Both the position numbers and the translations under genes were made by a program. Of a stretch of 64,000 nucleotides of DNA, positions 51,635 through 61,200 are shown piece after piece. Positions within the stretch are counted from its first letter, which is position 1. Each line of letters opens with the position of its first letter. The DNA is taken from assembly GCF_003336675.1 (NCBI RefSeq), contig NZ_QPII01000005.1, positions 230,277 through 294,276 of the forward strand. The letters are read 5' to 3'. Below the pieces are notes generated by a model that worked only from the letters and a program-made list of their open reading frames with translations, was not told the DNA's origin and ran no database searches. The stretch is from Billgrantia montanilacus (GTDB taxonomy: Bacteria > Pseudomonadota > Gammaproteobacteria > Pseudomonadales > Halomonadaceae).

Positions 51635-52758
51635 CAGGAGCTTTCCTCACTGCGGTTCTGCTCGAGTATCTTGCGGATCGTGGCATCGTCGTCGGCGATG
51701 CCCAGCAGCCTCACGCTGTCCCCCTCCCGTGCACGCTGCAGTCCATGATTGACCACCAGTTCACCCTCGGCCAGGCCTTCGAGTATCTCGACCTGACCGG
51801 TGCGGCGCTCGCCCACGGTGACGCGGCGGCGTTCGAGCCGGTTGCCGTCGGCTTCATCGATCACCATCACATATTGCCGGTCACCGCTGGGAACGAGGAC
51901 CGATTCCGGCGCCACCACGGCCTGCCGAGGGCTGCGCTGGACAACGACCTCCATCAACATGCCTGGGCGCAGCCGAAGCTCGGGGTTGGCCAGTTCGGCG
52001 CGAACGCTGACGCTGCGGCTGACCGGGTCGACCCGCGAGCCGACGCTGGCGACCTCGCCCTCGAAGACAGCGTCGGGAAAGGCCGCGCTATGCGCGGTCA
52101 GCGGCAGTCCGGGCTCGAGAATCGCCAGAAAGACCTCGGGCACGTTGAAGTCGAGCTTCATCACGTCGGTCTTGTCCAGGGTCACCAGCTGGGTTCCGGG
52201 GGTGACCAGGCTGCCCACGCTGATGTTGCGAAAGCCCACCCGGCCGTCGAAGGGGGCGCGCAGTTGGTAGTTGGTCAGGCGCGCCTCCAGCCCCTGGATC
52301 TCGGCTTCCACCTGGCGCAGCCGTGCCTGGCTGTCCTCAACGTCGGCGCGTGGCGCCATGTTGCGCTCCTGCAGCTGGGTGAGCCGGTTGACTGCACTGC
52401 GTCGCTCGTCGCGCTGGGCCTGGGCGGCACGTAGCTGTGCCTGCTGCTCGCCATCCTCCAGGCGGATCAGCATCTGGCCGGCTTCGACCAGGTCACCGTC
52501 GCTGAAATTAAGCTCTGCGACGATCTCGGTAACGGTAGCGGAGAGGGTGACGCTCTCGTCGGCGCGCAGGGTGCCCAGTGCCTCGAGGGGGTCGGACCAG
52601 GGCTCCAGCGTCACGCGGGAGGCGATCACCGCGGTGCGCTCCTGGGCGGCAAGCGGCAGGCTCAGCAAAAGCAGGGCGAGTGATAGCAGCAACAATGATG
52701 GCAGCAACAACACAGTGTCGCGCCACGTGGGGGGCTTGAGGCGTGAAATCGTGTTCAT
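51634..52758 (-). CDS. RND efflux periplasmic adaptor subunit
   Basis: 374 residues from ATG 52758; the frame continues 16 codons upstream without a signal peptide. An N-terminal signal/anchor (TVLLLPSLLLLSLALLLLSLPLAAQ) precedes the lipoyl and alpha-hairpin domains (EAGQMLIRLEDGEQQAQLRAAQAQRDERR...RLTQLQERNMAPRADVEDSQA) and the beta-barrel (FDGRVGFRNISVGSLVTPGTQLVTL). It links the permease to an outer-membrane channel. It is probably regulated through the palindrome at 52892. Confidence 0.94.
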   Translation of the reverse strand: MNTISRLKPPTWRDTVLLLPSLLLLSLALLLLSLPLAAQERTAVIASRVTLEPWSDPLEALGTLRADESVTLSATVTEIVAELNFSDGDLVEAGQMLIRLEDGEQQAQLRAAQAQRDERRSAVNRLTQLQERNMAPRADVEDSQARLRQVEAEIQGLEARLTNYQLRAPFDGRVGFRNISVGSLVTPGTQLVTLDKTDVMKLDFNVPEVFLAILEPGLPLTAHSAAFPDAVFEGEVASVGSRVDPVSRSVSVRAELANPELRLRPGMLMEVVVQRSPRQAVVAPESVLVPSGDRQYVMVIDEADGNRLERRRVTVGERRTGQVEILEGLAEGELVVNHGLQRAREGDSVRLLGIADDDATIRKILEQNRSEESS

Positions 52759-52891
52759 TGGGGCTCTTGTGGTGTATCGAACGATGCATGACTGAAGACG
52801 ACCCAATCCATTGGGGCACCGCTGATAATACTAGCCACGCGGCTTGGCGGAAGTGTGACAACAATTCACAAGTTCCACGCAGCGAATTTAA

Positions 52892-52910
52892 TTGTACATA
52901 TATTGTACAA
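52892..52910. promoter_or_regulatory. Palindromic operator candidate upstream of the RND operon
   Basis: TTGTACA-N5-TGTACAA is a perfect inverted repeat, 134 bases ahead of the adaptor start, in the intergenic region between the RND operon and the divergent flavoprotein gene. Its size and symmetry suit a dimeric TetR-type repressor. The TetR-like gene at 54454 is a possible but unproven ligand. No other feature is seen in 52759-53102. Confidence 0.5.
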
Positions 52911-53102
52911 AAAGGGAAGGGAAGAAGTGTGGGTAGGGCAGGGCGTGATTGTTGGAACCCTTTCCCTGGAATGCTTTTTTGGTAGGCTTGTTGACCCTTG
53001 CCCAGTCTGGTGCAGCCGTTTTCTGTACAGCTCTGGATGGCGTGGTCGTATGCGACTGCTACAATGCGCGCCCTGATAGCAGCGGCCAGGAGACAAGAGC
53101 GC

Positions 53103-54308
53103 ATGACCTATGACGTGGTGGTGATCGGGGCGGGGGCCGCCGGGTTGATGTGTGCGCTGACGGCCGGCTATGGCGGGCAGCGGGTACTGGTCGTCGATCA
53201 TGCCAACAAGGCGGGCAAGAAGATCCTCATGTCCGGCGGGGGGCGCTGCAACTTCACCAACCTGGCGACCACTCCGGCCAACTTCTTCTCCGCCAACCCG
53301 CATTTCTGCATTTCGGCGCTGAAGCGCTACCGGCCCGAACACTTCGTGGAGCTGGTTGAGCGCCATGGGGTCGACTATGTGGAAAAGGCGCCGGGCCAGC
53401 TGTTCTGCGCTGATTCCGCCAAGGAGATCCTGCGGGTCCTGCTCACCGAGTGCGACTGGGCCGGGGTCGATATTCGTCTGCAGTGCTCGGTGGAGAGGGT
53501 CGAGCGGCTGGGGGAGGGCATGCAGGTGCTGACGTCACAGGGCCGCATCGAGACCGGTGCCGTGGTGGTGGCCTGTGGCGGTCTGTCGATTCCCACCATG
53601 GGGGCGACCGGCTTCGGCTATGACATCGCACGGCAGTTCGGCCTTGCGGTCACCGACACCCGCCCCGCGCTGGTGCCGTTTATACTGACTTCGCAGTGGA
53701 AGGCGCGTGCGGCGGCGCTCTCGGGCGTGGCCTGCGACGTGGCGGTCAGCGTGCTGCGTGATGACCAGCGACAGGGGCCGGGGCGCGAGCAACACTATCG
53801 CGAGCCAATGCTGTTCACCCATCGGGGGCTCTCGGGGCCGGGCATGCTTCAGATTTCCAGCTACTGGCTGCCTGGCGACGAGCTCGAGATCGACCTGCTG
53901 CCCGGTATCGATGTCGGAGAGGCCCTGGCTACCGCTCGTCGGCAGAGCCCGAGACGCCAGCTGTCCACCTGGCTGGGCGAGCGCCTGCCCAAGCGATTGG
54001 CCCAGTCGTTGGGTGAATGGTACGGCCAGGACCCGCTCCTGGCCGATCTCTCGAATGCGCGCATCGAAACGTGGCAGGGGCACCTCAACCGCTGGCGGGT
54101 CAAGCCGGCGGGCACCGAAGGCTGGCGCACCGCGGAGGTGACCATGGGCGGCGTAGACACCCAGGCGATCTCCTCGAAGTCCTTCGCCGTGGAGGGGCTG
54201 CCTCAGCTACGCTTCATCGGTGAGGTGCTCGACGTTACCGGAGAACTCGGCGGCCACAATTTCCAGTGGGCCTGGTCCTCGGGGGTGGCTTGCGGCAATG
54301 CCCTGTAA
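53103..54308 (+). CDS. HI0933/BaiN-type FAD-dependent oxidoreductase
   Basis: 401 residues from ATG 53103 with AGGAG upstream. Rossmann VVIGAGAAGLMCAL at the start, then AGKKILMSGGGRCNFTN and later the NFQWAWSSGVACG tail define the HI0933/BaiN/RdsA flavoprotein family. Family members have been linked to bile-acid dehydroxylation and redox control, but the bacterial core-gene copy has no settled substrate. It is divergent from the RND operon. Confidence 0.92.
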   Translation: MTYDVVVIGAGAAGLMCALTAGYGGQRVLVVDHANKAGKKILMSGGGRCNFTNLATTPANFFSANPHFCISALKRYRPEHFVELVERHGVDYVEKAPGQLFCADSAKEILRVLLTECDWAGVDIRLQCSVERVERLGEGMQVLTSQGRIETGAVVVACGGLSIPTMGATGFGYDIARQFGLAVTDTRPALVPFILTSQWKARAAALSGVACDVAVSVLRDDQRQGPGREQHYREPMLFTHRGLSGPGMLQISSYWLPGDELEIDLLPGIDVGEALATARRQSPRRQLSTWLGERLPKRLAQSLGEWYGQDPLLADLSNARIETWQGHLNRWRVKPAGTEGWRTAEVTMGGVDTQAISSKSFAVEGLPQLRFIGEVLDVTGELGGHNFQWAWSSGVACGNAL

Positions 54309-54453
54309 CAGAGCTCTGTGACAATGCCCTGAGAACGCCGCCTGGCGCTTGCGCCAGTGTTCCCTGTTTCAAGCCCCGATGGTCCATGTTGATAGTCCAT
54401 TCTCAAGCTGGTGGTCTATGCTCATGGCAGGAACGCAGGTTGGAGATTGCGCG

Positions 54454-55104
54454 ATGTCCATGATTGCCATACATGATTCCTCGACCACCGATGGCTCCTA
54501 TGCCGACCAGGTGGTCGATGAAGCCGTTCGACAGGCCGAGGAGAGAGGCTGGGAGGCGGTACGCCTGACGGAAGTGGCCCGTGCCCTAGAGCTGCCCATG
54601 TCACTGGTGTTGACCCGATTTCGTGATCTGGATGCCGTGGCCAATGCCTGGTTCCAGCGGGGACTGCAGGCAATGCTCACCAACAAACCGGACACTTTCG
54701 AGGACTGGCCCGAAAGGAGTCGCATCGAACACTGCCTGCTGGCCTGGTTCGATGCTTTCTCTGCCCATCGTGAGGTCACCGTGCAGATGCTGCAGACCAA
54801 GGCCCACCTGCCGCATCTGCATACCTGGGTACCCATGGCCTTCGACCTGTCGCGCACCGTCCAATGGCTGCGCGAAGCGGCGCAGCTGGAGGCGCGCTAC
54901 GGGACTCGCAGGGCCCAGATCGAGGAGGTGGCACTGACCAGCCTGTTCCTGGCAACCCTTGCTGTCTGGTCCCGAGACAGCAGCGATGGCCAGCACCGGA
55001 CCCGGCAGTTCGTTCAGCGGCGGCTAAAGGGCGGGGAAAACTGCATGAAGTGGATTCCGGGGATGAAGCGCAAGGCGGCCAGCCCGGCTTCGGCTTCCCT
55101 ATAG
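54454..55104 (+). CDS. TetR-type transcriptional regulator
   Basis: 216 residues from ATG 54454 with GGAG upstream. The N-terminal helix-turn-helix reads VDEAVRQAEERGWEAVRLTEVARALELPMSLVLTRFRDLDAVANAWF, a slightly divergent TetR DNA-binding domain. The ligand-binding part is helical and unassigned. Its frame extends upstream to 54349 without a good site. It could regulate the RND pump two genes away. Confidence 0.75.
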   Translation: MSMIAIHDSSTTDGSYADQVVDEAVRQAEERGWEAVRLTEVARALELPMSLVLTRFRDLDAVANAWFQRGLQAMLTNKPDTFEDWPERSRIEHCLLAWFDAFSAHREVTVQMLQTKAHLPHLHTWVPMAFDLSRTVQWLREAAQLEARYGTRRAQIEEVALTSLFLATLAVWSRDSSDGQHRTRQFVQRRLKGGENCMKWIPGMKRKAASPASASL

Positions 55105-55132
55105 CGGGTAGTTACCATCGGTGAAGAAAGCA

Positions 55133-55222
55133 GCTGTTGGAGCGCCCGGTTCGGCGTTCCGACTCTGTGTTGCGACTGGCGCCGGCAGGCGCCTTGGCGG
55201 AGGCTGAAACGTCAGTGGTTGT
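55133..55222. repeat. Intergenic direct repeat, copy 1
   Basis: A 90-bp unit beginning GCTGTTGGAGCGCCCGGTTC, repeated at 55320 with only a few differences. A REP-like sequence (TCGCGAGCTAAAGCTGCTCC, about 55265-55284) lies between the copies. No gene in 55105-55417. Confidence 0.85.
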
Positions 55223-55319
55223 CGCCAACGCCGGTAACACCGCCGGGAGTCCTTCGGCCTCCAGTCGCGAGCTAAAGCTGCTCCTACAGCTGCTTATCTC
55301 TCCCTTGGTGGAGAGGGTC

Positions 55320-55409
55320 GCTGTTGGAGCGCCCGGTTCGGCGTTCCGACTCTGCGTCGCGACTGGCGCCGGCAGGCGCCTCGGCGGAGGCTGAAACGCC
55401 AGCGGTTGT
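55320..55409. repeat. Intergenic direct repeat, copy 2
   Basis: Second copy of the unit at 55133. Inner GGCGCCGGCAGGCGCC can form a hairpin. It ends a few bases before the stop of the CopD gene and may affect 3' processing of convergent transcripts. Confidence 0.85.
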
Positions 55410-55417
55410 GTCGGGCC

Positions 55418-55870
55418 TTAGAGAAAGCGTCCACCCGAGGCTATCGCCACGGTGACAAGGCCGATAATCAGATTGATCCCGATCCAGCGGCGTATCTGAG
55501 CCAGATGCTTGCCCCCTTCGAGCCAGGCATGGCCGTCGACTGCCGCCTTGAGGCGAGGATAGGGCACGAAATAGATGTGGCCGAAGATCCCCATCATCAC
55601 CAGGCCGGTGAGCAGCATCAGGTGGATGTGCCAACGGGCGCCGGCCATGCCGAATACCGCGAACAGCATCCATAGCCCCGTACCCAGCAGCACGAGCACG
55701 GCCAACCAGACCCAGGGAAAGAAGCGTTTGAACACGCCAACCCAGAGCGTCAGCCGCTGCGGCGGTTCCAATTGCCCCCCCGCTATCGGGCGCAGGATCA
55801 TCCAGGCGAAAAACATGCCGCCCACCCAGATGACCGCGGCAAGCATATGTAGGGTGATGGCGAGCGCCAT
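55418..55870 (-). CDS. CopD-family membrane protein
   Basis: 150 residues with AGGAG upstream. Four membrane helices; HMLAAVIWVGGMFFAWMIL at the N-terminus and RWHIHLMLLTGLVMMGIFGHIYF in the middle carry the histidines typical of the CopD / YhaN-like domain. Role in copper handling or heme/quinone chemistry is presumed from the family. Confidence 0.85.
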   Translation of the reverse strand: MALAITLHMLAAVIWVGGMFFAWMILRPIAGGQLEPPQRLTLWVGVFKRFFPWVWLAVLVLLGTGLWMLFAVFGMAGARWHIHLMLLTGLVMMGIFGHIYFVPYPRLKAAVDGHAWLEGGKHLAQIRRWIGINLIIGLVTVAIASGGRFL

Positions 55871-55970
55871 TGGTCGTCTCTCCTATCGTGTTCCGGCGAT
55901 GTCCCGTGTGCCTAGAGCCTGTGCCACTCAAGCCCTGAGTCGCCCAGGTCCTGTGTCACGAGAAAGGCGG

Positions 55971-56288
55971 CTAGCGAAACTGGTCGTACAGTCGGCGTGC
56001 GCGATTGAACAACAGTGCGCCAGCAGCGATACGTTTGCCGGCACGAACCAGCGCAGAGGGGTGTCGGGCGCTTTGCAATACGGCAAGGCCGCCCGCGGCG
56101 AGTATGATACCCCTGAACCGCATCAGCGAGCGCCAGCCATCGTCGAGGGGCCGGCTGGCTTCTCGCCAACGGCTGGATTCCACCAGGATATCGATCCGCT
56201 GTTGCTCGATGGTCGCAAGCAACCTGGCCTTGCGTTCGGCCCTGTTGGGGGGCTGGGCATGCTGTCGCTCAGTGGCGTGGCTGGTCAC
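55971..56288 (-). CDS. YqjK-like protein
   Basis: 105 residues from GTG 56288, with GGAGAG 5 bases upstream; this start overlaps the end of the yqjE-like gene. Basic N-terminus (RAERKARLLATIEQQRIDILVESSRWREASRPLDDGW) and a hydrophobic centre (GIILAAGGLAVL) fit YqjK. It is the third member of the yqjD-yqjE-yqjK stress operon. Confidence 0.75.
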   Translation of the reverse strand: MTSHATERQHAQPPNRAERKARLLATIEQQRIDILVESSRWREASRPLDDGWRSLMRFRGIILAAGGLAVLQSARHPSALVRAGKRIAAGALLFNRARRLYDQFR

Positions 56289-56670
56289 GAGAGCTCTCCA
56301 CCAGGTCACGGTCGCTGGCCAATTGGGCCAGCGTCTCCTTCAGCAGAGTATGGCGCCGTACCAGGCGCATCACCAGTAGTGCAAGCATGAGGCCACCACC
56401 AAGCAGTACGGCGGCGCTGATTGCGATGGCCGCCAGTCGATGCGTGTCCCAGAAGATCACCACAACCAGCAGCATCAGCATGCCAAGCCCCAGCAGCATC
56501 AGCAGCAGGCTCAAGCCGGAGAGCAGTAGCAGGGTGAACAGTCTCGCCCGTTCTTCTTCCAGCTCGAGTACGACGAGGCGCAATCGGGTCTCGCCGGCGG
56601 TAACCAGGCTGCTCAGCAACCGTTTGCCGGCGCTGAACAGCCGTTGTGCCGGTCCTTGGCTCGATTCCAT
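56269..56670 (-). CDS. YqjE / phage-holin-like (DUF1469) membrane protein
   Basis: 133 residues. ETRLRLVVLELEEERARL then two strong membrane helices (LLLLSGLSLLLMLLGLGML and AIAISAAVLLGGGLMLALLV) fit the Phage_holin_3_6/DUF1469 family. Start ATG overlaps the TGA of the preceding yqjD-like gene. Probably a membrane partner of YqjD. Confidence 0.85.
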   Translation of the reverse strand: MESSQGPAQRLFSAGKRLLSSLVTAGETRLRLVVLELEEERARLFTLLLLSGLSLLLMLLGLGMLMLLVVVIFWDTHRLAAIAISAAVLLGGGLMLALLVMRLVRRHTLLKETLAQLASDRDLVESSRDQPRH

Positions 56671-57002
56671 CAGCGACGTCCGATGAGCATACCGATGACG
56701 ATGCCGGCCACGGCCCCAAGGCCGACGCTGGTCCAGGGGTTGTCGTGAACATAGCGGTCGCAGGCATCGACCTGGTGAGACACGCTATCACGCGCTTCGT
56801 CGTAGAGACGCTCGCCACGCGATTCGAGTCGGTCGCGGGTCTCTTTCAGGCGCTTTTCGGCTCGTGCGCGCAGGTCCTTGATGTTGCTTCGGGAGTCGTC
56901 GGCGGTGGCGCTGACCAAGTCCTCGATCATGTGAGTCAGGTGGTGCAGATCTTCCTTGAGTTGTCGGGCGGTGTCGTCAGTACTGGGCTTGCGAGATGCC
57001 AT
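56670..57002 (-). CDS. YqjD/ElaB-family (DUF883) ribosome-associated membrane protein
   Basis: 110 residues. Long amphipathic helix (TARQLKEDLHHLTHMIEDLVSATADDSRSNIKDLRARAEKRLKETRDRL) and a C-terminal membrane helix with the glycine motif (PWTSVGLGAVAGIVIGMLIGRR) are the DUF883 hallmark. E. coli YqjD tethers ribosomes to the inner membrane in stationary phase. AAGGAAG precedes the ATG. Confidence 0.9.
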   Translation of the reverse strand: MASRKPSTDDTARQLKEDLHHLTHMIEDLVSATADDSRSNIKDLRARAEKRLKETRDRLESRGERLYDEARDSVSHQVDACDRYVHDNPWTSVGLGAVAGIVIGMLIGRR

Positions 57003-57098
57003 GACGGTCTTCCTTTGACGATGAGTGACAGGCTCAGCATAGCATTCGTTGGTGTGACTTCAATGCACGTCATTCTGTCGCAGGCGTTCAAGGCAGCG

Positions 57099-58112
57099 TC
57101 AACGCACACTGCCACTGCCGGAAAAAAGCGGATTGAGACTGAAACCCACGCTCAGGCGGTGGTTACGATGGTCATAATCGATCATGCTCTCCCCATAGCC
57201 GTAGAAATATTGGACATGACCACGGACATTGCCAAAGAAGGGCCAGGAATAATCGAACTGTGAGCCCATGTTGCCCGCGCTGGGATTGCCGCGAACCATC
57301 AGGCTGGCTTCATGGTCGCCGTTGATCCGCCTTGCGACGGTGACATCGCCGTAGCCCATGTAGCGCTCGATGTCGGGGTTGTCATCGTCGCTCTCCGATT
57401 CCGGGATGCGCCAGTGCGGTGCGATGGCGACGGCCCAGTCTCCGCGCTGAAAGACGCTCTCGAGATAGGCGCGATTCCAGCTGCGGGACATCGACGAAGA
57501 CCGACCGTTGGAGAGGTGGTTGAGGGAGAAGCGGTTGCGGGTATTGGTCCAGCCAAACAGGCGCCAGTCATTGTCCAGGTCGAGGAAGACCTCCGGTTCA
57601 TAGTTGGTTTCCCGGAAGGGAGAGGAGGCATCGGTATTGTAGGCCTGCCACCAGCTGCGCTGGGTGTAGGCGAAGTAGAGGTCACCGGTGTCACCGAACA
57701 GGTCTTCAAGGATGTTGACCTTGGCGCTGAACTGGAACTTGACCTCGAGGTCGTTGGGACCGTTATCGGCCGAGATGTCACGAAATGCCGGATTATTGGG
57801 GTTGGTGGTGTAGCTCAGCGGCAAGAGGTAGTTGCGCCGATGGGTGGTGATGGCGAAGGGGTTCCGGGTCGACTCGCGCTCCAGCTGGCGACGTTGGGCT
57901 ATCTCTTCCTGCACCGCTTCATCCTGGTCGGCTGCCGCGGCGGTCTCCTCGGGGAGAATTTCCAGCTGGCGCTGCAGGCTTTCCAGTTCGCTGGACAGGG
58001 CCTCGATACGGCTTTCAATGGCCTCTCTTTGAGCGTCGCTTTGGGCCAGAGCAACGAGCGGCAGTAAGCCCAGCAGACTGGTACCAGCTAACAGGATGGA
58101 ACGAATGGTCAT
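57099..58112 (-). CDS. pldA: Outer-membrane phospholipase A (OMPLA)
   Basis: 337 residues with signal peptide (SILLAGTSLLGLLPLVALAQ). After a coiled-coil linker, a 12-strand beta barrel is implied by alternating strands; NHLSNGRSSSMSRSWNRAY contains the catalytic His-x-Ser and the Asn that complete the OMPLA triad. GYGDVTVARR and YFYGYGESMIDYDH are also typical. The enzyme hydrolyses phospholipids that reach the outer leaflet. Confidence 0.93.
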   Translation of the reverse strand: MTIRSILLAGTSLLGLLPLVALAQSDAQREAIESRIEALSSELESLQRQLEILPEETAAAADQDEAVQEEIAQRRQLERESTRNPFAITTHRRNYLLPLSYTTNPNNPAFRDISADNGPNDLEVKFQFSAKVNILEDLFGDTGDLYFAYTQRSWWQAYNTDASSPFRETNYEPEVFLDLDNDWRLFGWTNTRNRFSLNHLSNGRSSSMSRSWNRAYLESVFQRGDWAVAIAPHWRIPESESDDDNPDIERYMGYGDVTVARRINGDHEASLMVRGNPSAGNMGSQFDYSWPFFGNVRGHVQYFYGYGESMIDYDHRNHRLSVGFSLNPLFSGSGSVR

Positions 58113-58256
58113 GAGGGCAACTCGAAGCGAGGCATTTGAGTTCCGTTTCTACCACGCCGGTGGCGCAAGTCAACTGCTGACGACAATCATTGCCAACTTC
58201 GTAGGGTAGGCCGAAAATCGTGCCGGGCAAGAAGCCCCTGTCACATAGAGGATATC

Positions 58257-61200
58257 GTGTACGCCATCCCCGTTTCTGCCGGTGCCATCCGGTTCACTTT
58301 CCTGGCGCTCTGTCTGCTGGTCGGTTTGCTGTTGCTGCCGGGTGCAGCGGTAGTAGCCGATGATGACTTGCCCGAGAGAGCGGCGGTAGAGGCACGCCTC
58401 GACGAACTTCGCCCCGCGGAAGGGGAAAGCGTCAGCGAAGCCGATCAGCGCGCTATCGATTCCTTGGAGGCGACGCTGGAAGCACTGGAGCAGTTGGCGG
58501 GGGTCGAGGAGCGCCTCACCGCTCTCGAGCAGCGTCTCGAGGAAGCCCCCGGCGAGCTGATGCGCCTCGAGCGGGAGCTCTTGCAGGAAGAGGAGGCCGC
58601 GCTGGATCGCTCGGCCACCGAACTGGATGACCAGCCGCTGGAGGAGCTCGAGTACCGCCAGCAGGAGGCGGTATTCGAGCTGCAGCAGCTGCAGGAGCGG
58701 CTGGCCGAGGTCAACAACCAGTTACTCTCTGCCCAGACGCTGCCGGAGCGAGCTCAGCAGGCCATCTCCGAGGCGATGCAGGCCGCTGAGCGCTCCCGAC
58801 GCGCACTGGATGCGTTGGAGGGGCAGGGTCTGACCGAAGATGCGCCGGAGCTGTGGCAACGCCTGGTCGAGCGACGCCTGGCCGAGCGCTCCCTGAGGCT
58901 GCACCAGCGCCAACTGGGCAGCAATACACGACTGCGTGAGCTGGCTCAACAGCGGCGCGATCTGCTGACACAGCAGGTGGCACGCCAGGAGACCGAGCTC
59001 GCCATATTGCAGAGCGTCATCGACCGGCAGCGGCGACTCGCATCGGAACAGGCCATTGCCGATGCCGCCCGGGATGACCCGCTGCTCGAGGCCGGCCACC
59101 CGGTCCTGGAGCGGGCACAGCAGGTCAATCGTGAACTCAGTCTGGAGCTGCTGCGAGCCAATGACCGTATCAACGGTCTGGTGCGGGAAAGCCTGGCACT
59201 GCGCAGCCAGCTCGACCATGTGCGCCAGCTGCAGCGCAGTCTCAATGAGCAGATCGATGCCATCCGCGGCAGCCTGCTGCTGTCGCGGATTCTGCGTGAA
59301 CAGCGTCGCTCGCTCCCCCAGGTGGATACGCGGGGCGACCTTCAGGATGAAATCGCCGACCTGCGCTTGAGGCAGTTCGACCTCGTGCGTCAGCGCGACA
59401 TGCTGCGCCAGGGCGAGCGCCTGGCCAACCAGCGCCTGGAAGAGGCGGGGGTGGAGGTGACGCCGGCGCTGATCGAGTCGCTGCAGCACCTCTACCAGTC
59501 GCGGCGTGAGCTGGTGGATCAGCTCGAGCAGAGCTATGGCAACCTGTTGAGCTCGGCCATCGAGTTCCAGCTCAACCAGCAGCAGCTGTTGGAGACATCG
59601 AAAGAGCTGCGTTCCACCATTGATGAGCAGCTGTTCTGGATCGCCAATACCCGTCCGCTGGACCTGGCCTGGTTTCGGCAGCTGCCGGCGAACCTGGTGC
59701 TGGAGTGGCAGGAGGGGGAGTGGCGCGAGGCATTGCCCCATCACTGGCGGATCCCCGAAGCCAAGGCCCTGATCGGGCTGCCTTTCCTTTTGCTGTCGCT
59801 GGTGCTGCTGTGGTCACGCCGACGCATCCAGCGCAGGCTGGCGGCACTGCATGAGCAGATAGGGCGGCTGCGCAGCGATTCCCAGGGCCATACCCCCCAG
59901 GCGGTCGCGCTGAACGCATTGCTGGCGCTTCCCGGCCCCTTGGCCCTGGGTGGCCTCGGCGCGGCGCTGGTGGCCGATGGCCAGGGCATTGCCTCGGGGC
60001 TGGGGCAGGCCTTCTGGCACCTGGCCCTGGCCTGGGCCTTCATTGCCTGGTCACGGCGCCTGCTGGTTCGTGACGGCGTGGCGACCAAGCACTTCTACTG
60101 GCCGGCGGGGTATGTCGCCCGGCTGCGTGAGCTATTGCGATGGCTCGGCCTGGCGCTGGTGCCAATACTGCTGATCTCCACCCTGGCGCGGGATGGCGAG
60201 ATCAGCGTCACCACGCGTCCCCTGGCGCTGACGCTGCTGCTCGGCGGACTGCTGGCCATGAGCGTGCTGCTGGCGCGCCTGATCATGGCCCATACGCCGT
60301 TCTTCGGAGTCAAGCTGTTCCGCCTGATCCTGGGGCTGATCCTGGCGGCGGTCCCGCTGGCGCTCATCGGCCTGATCGTTTCCGGGTACGAGTACACGGC
60401 GTTGAGTCTGGTGGGGCGCTTCGTCATCACGCTCTACCTGCTGGCCATGTGGATCCTGGTCGAGGCCACGGTGGTGCGCGGGCTGGCGGTGGCAGCCCGC
60501 CGACTTGCCTTCAAGCGAGCGCTGGCCCGTCGCCGTGCCCAGGTGCAGGAGGGGGCCGAAGGCGGGCTGGAAGTGGTGGAGGAGCCGCCGCTGGATATGG
60601 AGCAGATCAATCAGCAGTCGCTGCGCCTCTCCAAGCTGATCCTGTTGATCGGCTTTGCGCTGCTGCTCTATCTGGTCTGGTCGGACCTGCTGTCGGTCCT
60701 GGGCTATCTGGAGCGTGTGGCCATCTGGGAGGCGTCCGATGGCGTGGGGGCGGACCTGGTCACCAGCACTCTCTCGGTCGCCGATACCTTCACTGCACTA
60801 CTGGTCTTCGGCCTCACGCTGATGATGGCGCGCAACCTGCCGGGCCTGCTTGAGGTGATGGTTCTGTCGCGGCTGGAGCTGAAGCAGGGTAGTTCCTATG
60901 CCATCACATCGCTGCTCTCTTATACCATCGTCGGCACCGGCCTCATCGTGGCACTGGCGACTCTGGGGGTGGCCTGGAGCCAGCTGCAGTGGCTGGTGGC
61001 GGCACTGGGGGTGGGCCTGGGTTTTGGCCTGCAGGAGATCTTCGCCAACTTCGTCTCGGGCCTGATCATTCTCTTCGAGCGTCCGGTTCGCATCGGCGAC
61101 ACCATCACGATCGGCAATCTCTCCGGTACGGTGAGCAAGATCCGCATACGGGCCACCACGGTGACCGATTTCGACCGCAAGGAGATCATCATTCCCAACA

